From NCBI RefSeq assembly GCF_040712315.1, contig NC_134017.1, positions 56,852,636 to 56,916,635 of the forward strand: a stretch of 64,000 nucleotides of DNA. The letters run 5' to 3'. Below the pieces are notes generated by a model. That model was not told where the DNA came from, did not search any database, and worked only from the letters and a program-made list of their open reading frames with translations. This DNA is from Castanea sativa. Taxonomy: Eukaryota > Streptophyta > Magnoliopsida > Fagales > Fagaceae. Of this stretch, positions 34,852 through 46,579 are shown one piece after another (position 1 is the first letter of the stretch; each line of letters begins with the position of its first letter). A program made the translations under genes and the position numbers.

Positions 34852-34972
34852 ATTGGCGCCGTCTGTGGGAACCTAGTCTAGAAGTAGTAGGGATATTATG
34901 GCAGGCTTAGGCTCTCACCATGCAGAGTCACAAGGATCACAACCGGAAGATCATTTCGAACGTCTTGAACAT
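34852..34972 (+). mobile_element. Extra primer site and gag start after the 3' LTR
   Basis: These 121 bases repeat 24082-24202 without a difference I could see: primer-binding site, leader and the first codons of gag. The match stops at GAACAT, where host DNA begins at a shared CAT. An LTR followed by internal sequence means a second element copy once continued here. It was cut by a deletion that also removed the host DNA corresponding to about 11930-13600 of D2. Confidence 0.92.
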
Positions 34973-35402
34973 TCTTATAGCGTTTGATGACTTTTATATT
35001 CAATGAGCCATTTTAAAAAGGACTTTGATTTTTTTATAATAATAATAATAACTAGCCTCATCACACGCACTTCGCGCGTGTGATGAAACTTTTTTTTAGT
35101 GGTCCTATTTTGTAGAAAAAAACTATATTTAATTATTTTATTTATATATATATAATTTTTATTTTAAAAATCTAATTTATAAGTGAATAAATCAATTTTA
35201 AAATTAATAAGAGAGTGGTCCTATTTTTTTAGGCAATGTTTTAATGGGAGTTAGAATTGCATTTTTACCAGATTGTCCTTTAGTTTTGTCTCTACTTAAA
35301 CATAGGATTATAAGGACATTTTTGAACTAAAAAATGAGGAATCCAAACAAGAGAAACCCTTAAATTGTAGTATAGATAATAATAATAATAATAATAATAA
35401 TA

Positions 35403-35449
<47 letters not shown>
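34973..35449. other. Host spacer between the two Tat elements
   Basis: The start matches 47413-47475 and 13600-13660, marking D3 host DNA. At 35059-35085 a perfect 10-bp stem (CATCACACGC) with a 7-base loop forms a hairpin at the start of a roughly 320-bp AT-rich unit ending GTAGTATAGATAATAAT, possibly a small retroposon. An (AAT)n(ATT)n run at 35379-35449 follows, in which element 2 inserted. There is no gene. Confidence 0.6.
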
Positions 35450-35450
<1 letters not shown>

Positions 35451-36206
35451 GTAAGTGAACAATTGCACCTGGACCCAAAAACAATTATGGGCTCAGGCCC
35501 AATGAGCCTTAAACAATGAAATTTGTAGAGTGTGGGTTTGAAATCTAATTTAGAGGTACTGGGAACTTGATAACAGGCTAAGGTGTGAAGATACTTGTAA
35601 ATAGTAGATGATAATTGCAAAGAGACCTCCTCGGACGTAAGCCGAGGACCACTTCTGTATTATTTCTCTTTCTTTCTTAAAGGTTACAATTCTTAATTTC
35701 TTTCTTGGTAACTGACTAATCTCCTTTTCTTTGGTCTTCACCCCCTTTAAATACTTCTTCCCTTGGTGCTTTATCCACGTGTTGCTCAAATCTCCTCCCC
35801 CCAGATATTTCTTCTCTTAGTACTTTAAATAGTAACCAGAAGTTTCGGTTTTACTGTTCAGGGGTCACTTCCCCATTAATACGGCCAGGGAGGTAGGTGC
35901 AGAGTCTTTAATGTGGAGGTGGCAACCTTTGCCTAAGATATTTTTCTAACACCGGTGCATCTAAAAGGTTCAGGGATTCCCCCTTTTAACCAACAGTCTT
36001 TCCGGAACTTTGCCTTGACCTTTATAGTGAATCTCCGAGTTCTCTTGGGTCTATCCGAGGAGAAACTCACCCTCGGATGTATCCTCGGACCCTCGGCGTA
36101 TGGGCCGATTTGCAGTACTAACAGGTTCTTAATTTAAGAACAGGTCGGCCTTCCTTGTTAGAATCCAAAGGCCCAAATGCCTGCTTGGGTCCTTTTACTC
36201 CCCACA
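35450..36206 (-). repeat. 3' LTR of Tat element 2
   Basis: On the plus strand it starts TGTAAGTGAACAATTGC and ends ACTCCCCACA; the element itself reads from the other side. A TATTTAAA TATA-like motif lies on the minus strand near 35747-35754. Confidence 0.94.
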
Positions 36207-36709
36207 ATAGCCCCTCAAAACTCTATTTTTCAGCATCCGAGGAGAAAAATAGGGTTTTGATCCAACGAGAACTTACCCCATACGTTTTGTAAATAACCCC
36301 ACGTGTGGAGATCGTTTCGTGTTCCAGAGGATGCCATTTGGCGGTTTCAATTTCAAAAACGCGCGCATTTATGACCGTAAGTTACACCTTGTTCCCCACA
36401 TTCAACGGTGAGATGAGCATCCAACGGCCCTTGTTACCCCCTGAAAATTTGGGCGGGACGGATGCAATTTCGAGGCCGCTTCCCGCACGTCGTAACGCTT
36501 TGGAAACATGCGCCTTCATTTATTTCTTCAGAGGCTAATCACATCAAAACATTAGTAGTTGCCTTTTCTCTACAAAAATCCGTAGAAACTCGCACAACTT
36601 CAAACTCGTAAGTTCCTACTTTTTCTTTAATCCATTCTCCTCGGATCCTGTCCTCGGCTCCCACCTTAACCATTCTCCCTCTTAAAACTCAGTCTTTCGT
36701 TCCTTTCTT
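36207..36709 (+). promoter_or_regulatory. Polypurine tract and conserved antisense promoter, element 2
   Basis: The first 15 bases are the polypurine tract read from the minus strand. The remainder is the counterpart of 33595-34090, with the same CCACGTGTGG, AACGCGCGCATTTAT and GGCGGGAC-type blocks, and leads directly to the ATG of the antisense gene at 36710. Confidence 0.62.
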
Positions 36710-39179
36710 ATGGGTAAATTCAAGTGTTTAGTTGACACCGCCACTGGGATGGAAGGTTTTAGAGCCAAATACCACATTCCCAACGACGTAGGTTTAAGAT
36801 ACTGTCTGGCGGAAGCCGTGGCTGGGTCTAGGAAAACGGGAGAGGTTATCATCCCCATGATTGCCTTCATAGAAGGTGGGATGACCCTCCCTATGAGAAG
36901 CGTGACTAGGGAATACCTCCGCAACCACCGGTTGTGTCCTGACCAGTGTGCTCCTAACGTCTTTAGAGTCTTAGGAAGCATCAACGCTCTAAACGAGCAG
37001 ATGGGTCTAAACCTTACTTGGCATGACGTCGTTTTTATGTACGAATGCCACAAACTTACTAGGGTAGGCTATTATATCAAATCCCACTCTAGCGTAGTTA
37101 GGTTAATTTCCTGTCTGCCCAAGTCCAATAAAGGCATGAAGGACGACTACCTCATCGCATCAGGCAACTGGCACGACGGCCCCCACTGCCCAGTCGAATG
37201 GGGAGATCTAGGTGTGACTCCTTCCCACGCCATAACTCCATCTAAACATCTTAGAATGTCATTTGCATTTACAAACCGTTTGACTTTGATTTATCACGTG
37301 TCTTACAAATCTGACCATGTTTGTCTGTCTTGGTGTCTTCCCTTGCAGATAAACAATACGTGCGCCCGCGCTTGAGCCACTGCAACGTTGCGGATTTGAA
37401 CCAAGTGCTACGCTCAGAAGTTTTCGTGAGTGAAGACTTGCAACTTAGAGCAGCTCACTTGATATTAGGGTACGACCCTATATCCTCGGACTTCTAGGAA
37501 ATCAAGAACGCAATCGTTGCAGGTGACCGGAGGCGTAGGAGGATCCACGTAGCCAGACCGCACTTCTTAGCCGACCACGACATTCCTTACGACCCCCACA
37601 CCATACTGTACACATAACCCATCGTGGCAATCCCTCTCGCCACGCACTCTCAGGCAACTGTTGTCCCAGAGGAGCAAGTGTCTTTGTCGAACACGTTGGA
37701 CGAGGAGATAAACAAGTTTCAACTTGAGGACGTCCAAAGACCTTGTGGAAACCCATTTGTCGTCCTTTTCGACGAGGAAGAGGAACCCGCCGAGACCTCT
37801 GGGATAGCTGGCCTAGTGATAGCACGTCCAGACGACATCTCTATTGAAGAAGATATGGACGTGCTTAAGGGCCTCCTGACCACGAGAGGCGAGAAAGTCG
37901 CCAAGAAGGGAGCGAGGGGATCTTAAGCTCCCCCAGCCTTGCCACCACCCCTTCCTCCAGCCGACCCCAAGCTTCCTGCTGACGATCCGAAGAAGAAAAG
38001 GAAGGTGGAGGCCGAGGGGATTGGTGGCGAGAAGCAAAAAAAGTTGAAACAGCAGCCACCGCAGGCTCAGCAGCAGAAGTCGAACAAGGGCAAAAGGCGC
38101 GCCCGTTCAGTTGAAAGTGGGGAGATCAGAGACATGGCCGAGGTGCGCCGAGCACCGCCTATGTGGTCTCCCGATCTGAGACTGGATGGAGCGCCAATTC
38201 CCCTCCAGTCTAACATCAGGGTGTTCCAACAAGGCCATGCCCTCCACCTGGCCGAGGCGTTGAAGCGTCCTCTTCTGCTGCCCAAGGACATGGAAGCCTT
38301 GGAAAATATGAGCCAACCTCAGTTGTTCCATTCTTTGAAAAGGGATTTAGCTCTGGTAAGTTTCACTTCGTACTTATATTCTAGGGTCATTTGTAAATAT
38401 TTTATCATGTTTAACCCCCTGACGCTTTATCACAGGCCATCCAAGAAGTTTTCGCTACCGAGAAGTTCATGGAGGATTCTCGGAAGCGAGCTGGAATGGA
38501 GCAGGAGATAAGGCAAGAGACAGAAAAGTCCCTAAGCCAGGCCCTAGCGGAGAATGGAAAGCTCACCTCTCAACTGGCCGATCTGAAAAGAGAGAAGGAC
38601 GGTGCCGAAGCCAGTCTGAAAACAATGAAGAATCAAGTGGAGGGGCAACGTAAGCTCCTTCGCCAAAAGGATGACGAACTTTCCCAAGCCCAAAGGGAAC
38701 GCTCTGACTTGGAGAAGGAGCTTGCGCGGATGAAGGAGGAAGCGCGCAACTTCAAGCACTCACTAGAGGCTGCGAAGCAGACTAGTTATCAGGAGGGAGT
38801 GGCTGCAACATAGGACCAGCTGACAGAAGCCTTCACGGCCTTGTGCCAAGAATACTGTCAACAGGTCTAGGGGGAGGCTTTAAACGCAGCAGGCGTTCCT
38901 CAAGCTTCCGAGCTGAGGAAGCCCGAGAACGTTTGGCTTCCCCTTGACATATAGGAGATAGAAGACACTCCTGTTGTTGCCTTTCCTGCCCTTCCTTCCG
39001 TGGTGCCAGAACTCGTTCCTGATCCTACAAAACATGAAGGTTCCTATAAAGAGAAGGACGGGTGTGATGGTGCCAAGAAGGAGCAAAGCCAGAATGTGGA
39101 GCCCATCATTCCTTCAACAGACAAAGGGAAACAAGTCTTGTTTGCCTTTGAGTTGCCCCTCCAAAAGCTTAGGGCCTAG
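36710..39179 (+). pseudogene. Antisense extra gene of Tat element 2, decayed by stops only
   Basis: Exons are 36710-37211 (502 bp), 37349-38355 (1007 bp) and 38436-39179 (744 bp), with introns of 137 and 80 bp. Both splice donors and acceptors are intact. The first two exons are the same length as in element 1, and the frame holds across all 2253 bases. Six in-frame stops were found, at 37495, 37615, 37924, 38811, 38868 and 38952. Several replace CAG, CAA or TGG codons of element 1. The nuclear localisation motif reads PKKKRKV. The coiled coil in exon 3 is also kept. It cannot make a full protein now, but no frameshift has accumulated. Confidence 0.88.
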
Positions 39180-39641
39180 CATAGGACTTCTTCTGTACTT
39201 TGCAGTTTTTTTCACATAATGATGTATTCTATTTACAATTAATGAAGAACAATTTTATTCAATTTTCATTCGAGTTGTATTTATATTACTTTGTCCTTTT
39301 TATGCTTGTCATGAAAGTTTTCACTAACACATAGCTAAAGAAAGAACGGAATAAATAAGTCTAACTCCAACAGTTGAACAATTATAATTTTAAACAGCCA
39401 TATGCATACTTGCTTTGCAAAGTAAGACATTCAAGAATCTGACAAAAACTAATTTAGTTTGGATGGTATACAGTGCCTTACTTAGAAAACCCACATGATA
39501 GTTAAACTTGGTAATCTGAGATACCAATTTTAGTAGAGTGTAAGGTCCGAGGACCAAACCTTACGAAACTTTTGTTTTAATACTTACAGATGTACAACTT
39601 AAGATCCAATTTAACAGATGGTAAGGTATTGATTTCCACAA
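39180..39641. other. Spacer between antisense gene and repeat array, element 2
   Basis: AT-rich with no gene. Diverged pieces of the 151-bp unit (for example TAAGGTCCGAGGACCAAAC near 39540) show that the array once extended further. Confidence 0.5.
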
Positions 39642-41152
39642 AGTGTGTGATAAGAATAAGAACAATGACTAAAAATGTTAATTTCCCTAAATAGGGCTCT
39701 TTTTAACAAATGATAAGACATCAATTTCCACAGGGTCTGTGGTCCGAGGACCATACAAAACCAAGTTTCTATTTGATACTTAATAACAGTAACTTCAAAT
39801 GTTAATTTCCCCAAAGTAGAAGGTCCGAGGACCCGGCATAACTAAGGTTCTGTTTAACAAATGATAAGATATCAATTTCCACAAGGTTTATGGTCCGAGG
39901 ACCATACTTAACCAAGTTTCTGTTTGACACTTAAGAATAGTGACTTCAAATGTTAATTTCCCTAAAGTAGAAGGTTTGAGGACCCGGCATAACTAAGGTT
40001 CTGTTTAACAAATGATAAGATATCAATTTCCATAAGGTTTATGGTCCAAGGACCATACTTAACCAAGTTTCTATTTGACACTTAAGAATAGTGACTTCAA
40101 ATGTTAATTTCCCCAAAGTAGAAAGTCTGAGGACCTGGCATAACTAAGGTTCTATTTAACAAATGATAAGATATCAATTTCCACAAGGTTTGTGGTCTGA
40201 GGACCATACTTAACCAAGTTTCTGTTTGACACTTAAGAATAGTGACTTCAAATGTTAATTTTCTCAAAGTAGAAGGTCTGAGGACCCGGCATAACTAAGG
40301 TTCTGTTTAACAAATGATAAAATATCACTTTCCACAAGGTTTATGGTCTGAGGACCATACTTAACCAAGTTTCTGTTTGACACTTAAGAATAGTGACTTC
40401 AAATGTTAATTTCCCCAAAGTAAAAGGTCTGAGGACCCGGCATAACTAAGGTTCTGTTTAACAAATGATAAGATATCAATTTCCACAAGGTTTGTGGTCT
40501 GAGGACCATACTTAACCAAGTTTCTGTTTGACACTTAAGAATAGTGACTTCAAATGTTAATTTTCCCAAAGTAGAAGGTCCGAGGACCCGGTATAACTAA
40601 GGTTCTGTTTAACAAATGATAAGATATCAATTTCCACAAGGTTTGTGGTCCGAGGACCATACTTAACCAAGTTTCTATTTGACACTTAAGAATAGTGACT
40701 TCAAATGTTAATTTCCCCAAAGTAGGAGGCCCGAAGATCCGGCATAACTAAGGTTCTGTTTAACAAATGATAAGATATCAATTTTCACAAGGTTTGTGGT
40801 CCGAGGACCATACTTAACCAAGTTTCTGTTTGACACTTAAGAATAGTAACTTCAAATGTTAATTTCCCCAAAGTAGGAGGCCCGAGGACTCGGCATAACT
40901 AAGGTTCTGTTTAAAAAATGATAAGATATCAATTTCCACAAGGTTTGTGGTCCGAGGACCATACTTAACCAAGTTTTTGTTTGACACTTAAGAATAGTAA
41001 CTTCAAATGTTAATTTCCCCAAAGTAGGAGGCCCGAGGACCCGGCATAACTAAGGTTCTGTTTAACAAATGATAAGATATCAATTTCCACAAGGTTTGTG
41101 GTCCGAGGACCATACTTAACCAAGTTTCTGTTTGACACTTAAGAATAGTGAC
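39642..41152 (-). repeat. 151-bp tandem repeat array, element 2
   Basis: About ten units. The phrase CTTCAAATGTTAATTT recurs at 39793, 39944, 40095, 40246, 40397, 40548, 40699, 40850 and 41001, an exact 151-base step each time. GGTCCGAGGACC and its variants occur in every unit. The unit is homologous to that of element 1 read on the other strand. The units are less uniform than in element 1, in line with greater age. Confidence 0.95.
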
Positions 41153-41212
41153 TGTAAGCCCCTAATGTATTCATAACTTTGAACTGCTAACCAACAAAAG
41201 CACCTTTTATTA

Positions 41213-44200
41213 ATAATAATACCTTCGAAGGTTATTTACATTCCATGGGCTTTGTACAATTCTTTCATCTAAGTCAGCTAGTCGATACGAACCTATGCCT
41301 GCTACTGAAACAATGCGATAGGGCCCTTCCTAGTTTGGTCCTAGCTTACCCCAAGTTGGGTTCTTAGCAGTGCCCACAACTTTTCTTAGTACAAGATCCC
41401 CAGGTGTGAGTGGCCTTAGCTTCACGTGGGTGTCATACCCCCGCTTAAGCTTCTGTTGATAATAAGCCATTTGGACCATAGCTGCCTCGCGCCGTTCCTC
41501 AACTAAATCCAGATCTTTCTCTAGGAGGCCATCGTTATTCTCTGGGATAAAAGAACTCGTCTTTAGGGTAGGGAAACCAGATTCCAGAGGTATCACTGTC
41601 TCGGCTCCATAAGTCATAGAGAATGGAGTTTCTCTAGTGGACCTACGCGGCGTAGTTCGATAGGTCTATAGGTCTATAGAACATATGGTAGTTCTTCTAC
41701 CCATCTGCCTTTCGCATCGTCCAAGCTTTTCTTGAGTCCACTGACTATGACCTTGTTAACGGCCTCGGCTTGCCCATTTCCTTGCGGATAAGCTGGAATG
41801 GAGTATCTATTTATGATGCCCATATTACCACAATATTTCCTAAAAGCCTTGCTATCGAATTGGACGTCATTATCTGAAATAAGTGTATGTGGTACGCCAA
41901 ATCTGGTAACGATGTTTTTCCAAACAAACTTCTTGGAATCAACGTCTCTGATATTTGCTAAGGGCTTAGCTTCGACCCATTTGGTGAAGTAATCGGTCCC
42001 CACGAGCAGCCACCTTTTGTTTCTTGCAGCCCTCAGAAATGGCCCCACTATGTCCAATCCCCATTGTGCGAAAGGCCAAGGACTGGAGAGAGGGTTGAGA
42101 ACCCCTCCAGGTTGATGAATATTAGGGGTGAACCTCTGGCATTGACCACATTTTCTGGCATAGTCCTGAGCCTCCCTCTGCATATTGGGCCACCAATAAC
42201 CCTGAGTCAGGGCTCTATGAGCTAAGGACCTTCCCCCAGTGCGACTCCCACAAATCCCTTCATGCAGTTCTTCTAGAAGCGCTTCCGTTGATTCAGGGTG
42301 CACACATAACAAGTATGGTCCTGAGAAGGATCGTTTATACAGTTTCTGATCCTCGGACAACCAGAAATGTGGCGCCTTTCGACGAATCTTATCTGCTTCA
42401 GACTTGTACTTAGGAAGGATGTCGTTCTTAAGAAAAGATATCACCGGGTCAATCCAACTAGGTCCAGGCCTTATCAGATGGATGCGAGCCGCGTTGACAG
42501 CGGTAAGAGTTGGCTCTAGCAAATCCTCTACAAGGATAATCATGGGCAAACCCTGAGCCGAAGACGTTGCTAACGTGGCCAAAGAATTTGCATGGGTGTT
42601 TCCACTTCTAGAAATGTGAGATAAGACGAAGGAATCAAATTTAGATTGCTGACGTTTGACCTGGGCCAAGTATTCTTGCATTCTTAGATCCCTAGCCTCC
42701 ATGGTCCCCGTGACCTGGCCGACCACTAACTGAGAATCCAAGAACACATGAACTTCCTTTCCATCCATTCTATATACCATGCTCATGCCCACCAAGACTG
42801 CTTTGTACTCGGCCTCATTATTAGTAGCCTAGAACGCCAGTCTCAGAGATTTTTCGAAGACAATTCCCTCAGGGGATATCAGGACAAGTCCAACACCAGA
42901 CCCTCTCTGATTAGCTGCCCTGTCCACATACACTCTCCAAATCGGAGGTGCTGTGCCAGTGATCACACCAACTGATTTTTCATCCATGTGTGCTTCCTTT
43001 AGAGTTTCTTCTAGCAATGGTTCGGCAAACTCTGCCACCAAATCAGCAAGGACCTGGCCTTTCACCGAGGTGTGAGGCATGTATTTAATGTCAAAGGCTC
43101 CCAAAATGGTTCCCCACTTTGCCACCCCGCCAGAGTAATCGGCACTGCGTAACACTGCCTTGAGGGGCAATTTGGTCAAAACCACCACAGTGTGGGACTG
43201 GAAATAGTGAGGAAGCTTCCGCGTGGCATAAACTATGGCCAGAAGTGCTTTCTCCAGGAGTAGATAGCGCACCTCGGCCTCATTCAAGGACTTACTGACG
43301 TAGTAGACCGGTCTCTGCGTCCCACTTTCATCCCTTATGAGGACCAGGCTGACCGCGTGAACGGCCACTGCCAAATACGCAAACAGGACCTCGTCCACCT
43401 CGAGGCGAGACAAAATGGGTGGCTGAGAAAGATATTGCTTAAGCTGTTGGAAGGCTAACACGCAGTCCTCGGTCCATTGAAACCCTTTCCATTTTTTCAA
43501 CAATTGGAAGAAAGGACGGCACCAGTCAGCCGACCGAGAGATAAATCTGCTGAGTGCGGCGATCATTCCGGTCAATTTCTGGATCTCTTTTGGGTTCCGA
43601 GGCGGCTGTAAGTCCTAAATAGCTTTGACCTGCGTTGGGTTTACCTCTATGAGTAATCATATAACCCAAGAACTTTCCAGAACCCACACCAAAAGAGCAC
43701 TTTGAGGCGTTAAGGCGCAACTTGTGCCTCCTAGGCACCTGGAAGGTGTCAACCAAATCTTTAACGTGCGAAGGTATTGTTTTACTCTTTACCACCATAT
43801 CATCTACGTATACCTCAATGGTCTTCCCAAGTTGCTGTTCGAACATTCTGGTCATCATTCTTTGATAGGTAGCCCTAGCATTCTTCAATCCAAACGGCAT
43901 GACCTTATAGTGGTAGTTCTCTGTTGGAGTAATGAAAGCAATCTTCTCTTGATCCTCCAATGCCAATGGAATCTGATGGTAACCCTGGAAGGTATCCAAA
44001 AAACTCATACGAGGATGTCCGACAGTGGCATCCACAAGCTGATCAATACGCGACATTGGGAACGAATCCTTCGGGCAGGCCTTGTTTAAATCCGTGAAGT
44101 CCACACATACTCTCCATGTCCCATTCTTCTTTTTTACCACAATCGTATGCGCCAACCATTCGGGGTAGAAAACTTCTTTAATAGCCCCAACCCTCTTAAG

Positions 44201-44380
44201 CTTGAGCACTTCCTTCTTAACAGCCTCGGAATGTTCCTTGGAAGAACGCCGAGGTGGCTGCCTTCTCGGAACAATGGCGGGGTTGACATTCAAATGATGA
44301 CAAATGAAGCTTGGGTCTACGCCCGGAGCCTCATAAGGGTCCCACGCAAAAACATCAATGTTGTCTTTCAGAAATTCCAA
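41213..44380 (-). pseudogene. pol: Pol remnant of Tat element 2
   Basis: Segments at 44380-43526 (RT, with FLDTFQGYHQI and VYVDDMVVKSK), 43575-42829 (RNase H), 42795-41674 (second RNase H and integrase, with the LISDND and GNGQAEAVNK blocks) and 41617-41330 (integrase C-terminal part) cover all pol domains in order. Breaks include a frameshift near 43630, a stop near 42834, a Trp-to-stop near 41674 with a small local duplication (AGGTCTATAGGTCTATAG), and a Trp-to-stop at 41330. The integrase Asp-Asn-Gly has become Asp-Asn-Asp. It is non-functional. Confidence 0.92.
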
Positions 44381-44524
44381 CTAATCCATTTTCTCCTGAT
44401 GTGGCAAACGTACGCCCAGTTGAAAGAATCTTTCAGGGTCATCCGCTATCAAAAATTTTTCCAAACCCTCACATAGGGCTTCCTCTCCTATCACCACATC
44501 GGGCGGATCCGGAGCTGTTAATTG

Positions 44525-46532
44525 CTATAAGTCTTTGATGATCAAAGCCGAAGACTCGACTTCTGTCTGATGCAGCACTGCAGCCGATATGCATTGCCTG
44601 GCCACCGATTGGCTGCCGAGGATCTCTTCAACATATTCACCCGAGGGGAATTTAACCTTAACATGCAAGGTAAAGGAGACAGCACCCAAAGCATGCAGCC
44701 ATGGCCTGGCAAAAATGGCTGTATATGGGGAATACGCGTCAACCACAATGAAATCCACCTCAACCGTTTCTGAGCCAGATTGAACAGGCAAACGAACCTG
44801 TCCCTTCGGTACAACGACCTTTCCTTCAAAGCTTATGAGTGGCGAATCATAAGGAGTAAGATCCTCCAGCTTCAACCTTAGCCCCTTAAATAAATCAGGG
44901 TACATGATATCTGCACTGCTGCCCTGATCAATCATCACCCTCTTTACGTCATAATTTCCTCTCCTAAGAGTGACCACAAGAGCATCGTCATAGGGTTGGA
45001 TGGTACCAACCTTATCCTCCTCTGAAAATCCCAAGACAGGTAAATTCACCTTCAACCTCTTTTTCCTGTAGCCTGCCTCTTCGGCCTGAGAATGCGAAAC
45101 TGCCATCACCCTAGTGGGACCTGAGCCGGTCCTGCCAGGTGCAACAAAGATAACTTTAATTGTTCCTAATGCCGGCCGAGATGAATTATTCTTCTGATTA
45201 TTTGAGCTAGATTGATTGCCCTGCCCGTTAGGTTGATAAAGGTGTTGCTTCAGTTTTCCTTCACTGACAAGCTGCTCCAAGTGGTTCCAAAAGGTCCGAC
45301 AGTTCTCGGTAGTGTGGCCCACGTCCTGATGGTACTGACAAAAGAGGTTCTGATTCCTCTTCGCAGGGTCTCCTGCCATCTTATTAGGCCACCTGAAGAA
45401 GGGCTCCTTACGAACTTTCTCCAGTAACTGGTGTACTGGTTCTCAGAACACAGTATTCACGGTCTGACTACCGAGCCGGACTGCCCGATGTAATCTCTTC
45501 TCGGCTTGTTGTTGTGGTATCTGTCCGACCTGAAATCTCTTCTCTCCTGCGGGATAACCTTCTCCTTGCCCTTTCCTTGCTGCTGGTCTTCCTCTACCCT
45601 CTTGTATTCATCAATACGATCCATGAGGCGACGTACGCTACGGACGGGCTTTTTGGTCAAGGACTTCCTCAAGTTGTGATCAGTAGGAAGGCCTACCTTA
45701 AAGGTATTGAGTGCCACCTCATCAAAATCACCATCTATCTCGTTAAACATCTCCCAGTATCGGTCGAAGTATGCTTTCAACGTCTCCCATTCCCTCATGG
45801 CCATGGATAACAGTGAGTCCAATGGTCAAGGCACTCTGCTACATGTGATAAACAGCGACGCAAATGCTCTAGTAAGCTCCCCTAACGAACCTACAGACCC
45901 CAATTTAAGGCCGTTGAACCACCTCATAGCAACAGGTCCCAAGCTAGAGGGGAAAACTTTACACATCAGGGTCTCATTATGAGAGTGCACTGCCATCCTC
46001 TGGTTAAAGTGACTCACGTGCTCCACCATATCAGTCCGGCCATTGTAGATGGTAAAGGTAGGCTGGGTAAACCTCCTAGGGAGTCTTCCCTTCTCAATCC
46101 TTCGTGAGAATGGCGATTTAGAGAGTTGGTGCAATGCCCGACTCATAGCATCGTTCCCCAAGCCCCTGGAAGGGAGCTTCTTGTGCCTGCGAGCTGGCGG
46201 GTCATCCTCCTCACAAGAGGACGTTGCGCTGGGGGGCGACCATGACCTCGAGCTATAGCTACTTCCCTGGACCTCCACTGAAGAAGGATTAGATGAGGAC
46301 CGTGAATGCTTGCGTCTGACGCGGCGCAGTTTCCTTTTCAAATGATTAATCTCCTTCTGCATGGCCTTAGCACCATCCTTGTGGTGGTGCTGCCCCCGCC
46401 ATGAGTATGGCTCGCTCTAGGGTATTTCGTATGAACGCTTCCCTCTCGATCCCTCTAACGCTCAAGACGCTCGAAAAAATCATCAGGTTGTGAGCCTTGA
46501 GACTCTGCATGGTGTGAGCCTAGACCTGCCAT
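44525..46532 (-). pseudogene. gag-pro: Gag-protease remnant of Tat element 2
   Basis: The start codon lies at 46532-46530, in the same context as element 1 (MAGLGSHHAESQGSQP). The gag body is split: 46362-45826 (Ser/Arg-rich region and gag core), 45822-45457 (rest of the core) and 45379-44525 (CHHC knuckle CQYHQDVGH, protease with IDQGSSADIM). Here the protease frame runs on about 50 codons beyond the point where element 1 is frameshifted. It is broken by a frameshift near 46400-46450, a stop near 45824 and another near 45440. Confidence 0.9.
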
Positions 46533-46560
46533 AGTATCCCAGCTCCTTCAAGACTAGATT

Positions 46561-46577
46561 TCCCACAGACAGCGCCA
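46561..46577 (-). other. Primer-binding site of element 2
   Basis: Read on the minus strand it is TGGCGCTGTCTGTGGGA, one base different from element 1. It lies two bases from the 5' LTR. Confidence 0.82.
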
Positions 46578-46579
46578 AT

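Noticed and set aside
35059..35085. Hairpin as a transcription terminator
   Set aside because: Bacterial-type terminators are not expected in plant nuclear DNA, and the stem is not followed by a T-run in a gene context.
35360..35620. 86-codon frame with a long Ile run
   Set aside because: Created by the ATT microsatellite and the edge of the LTR.
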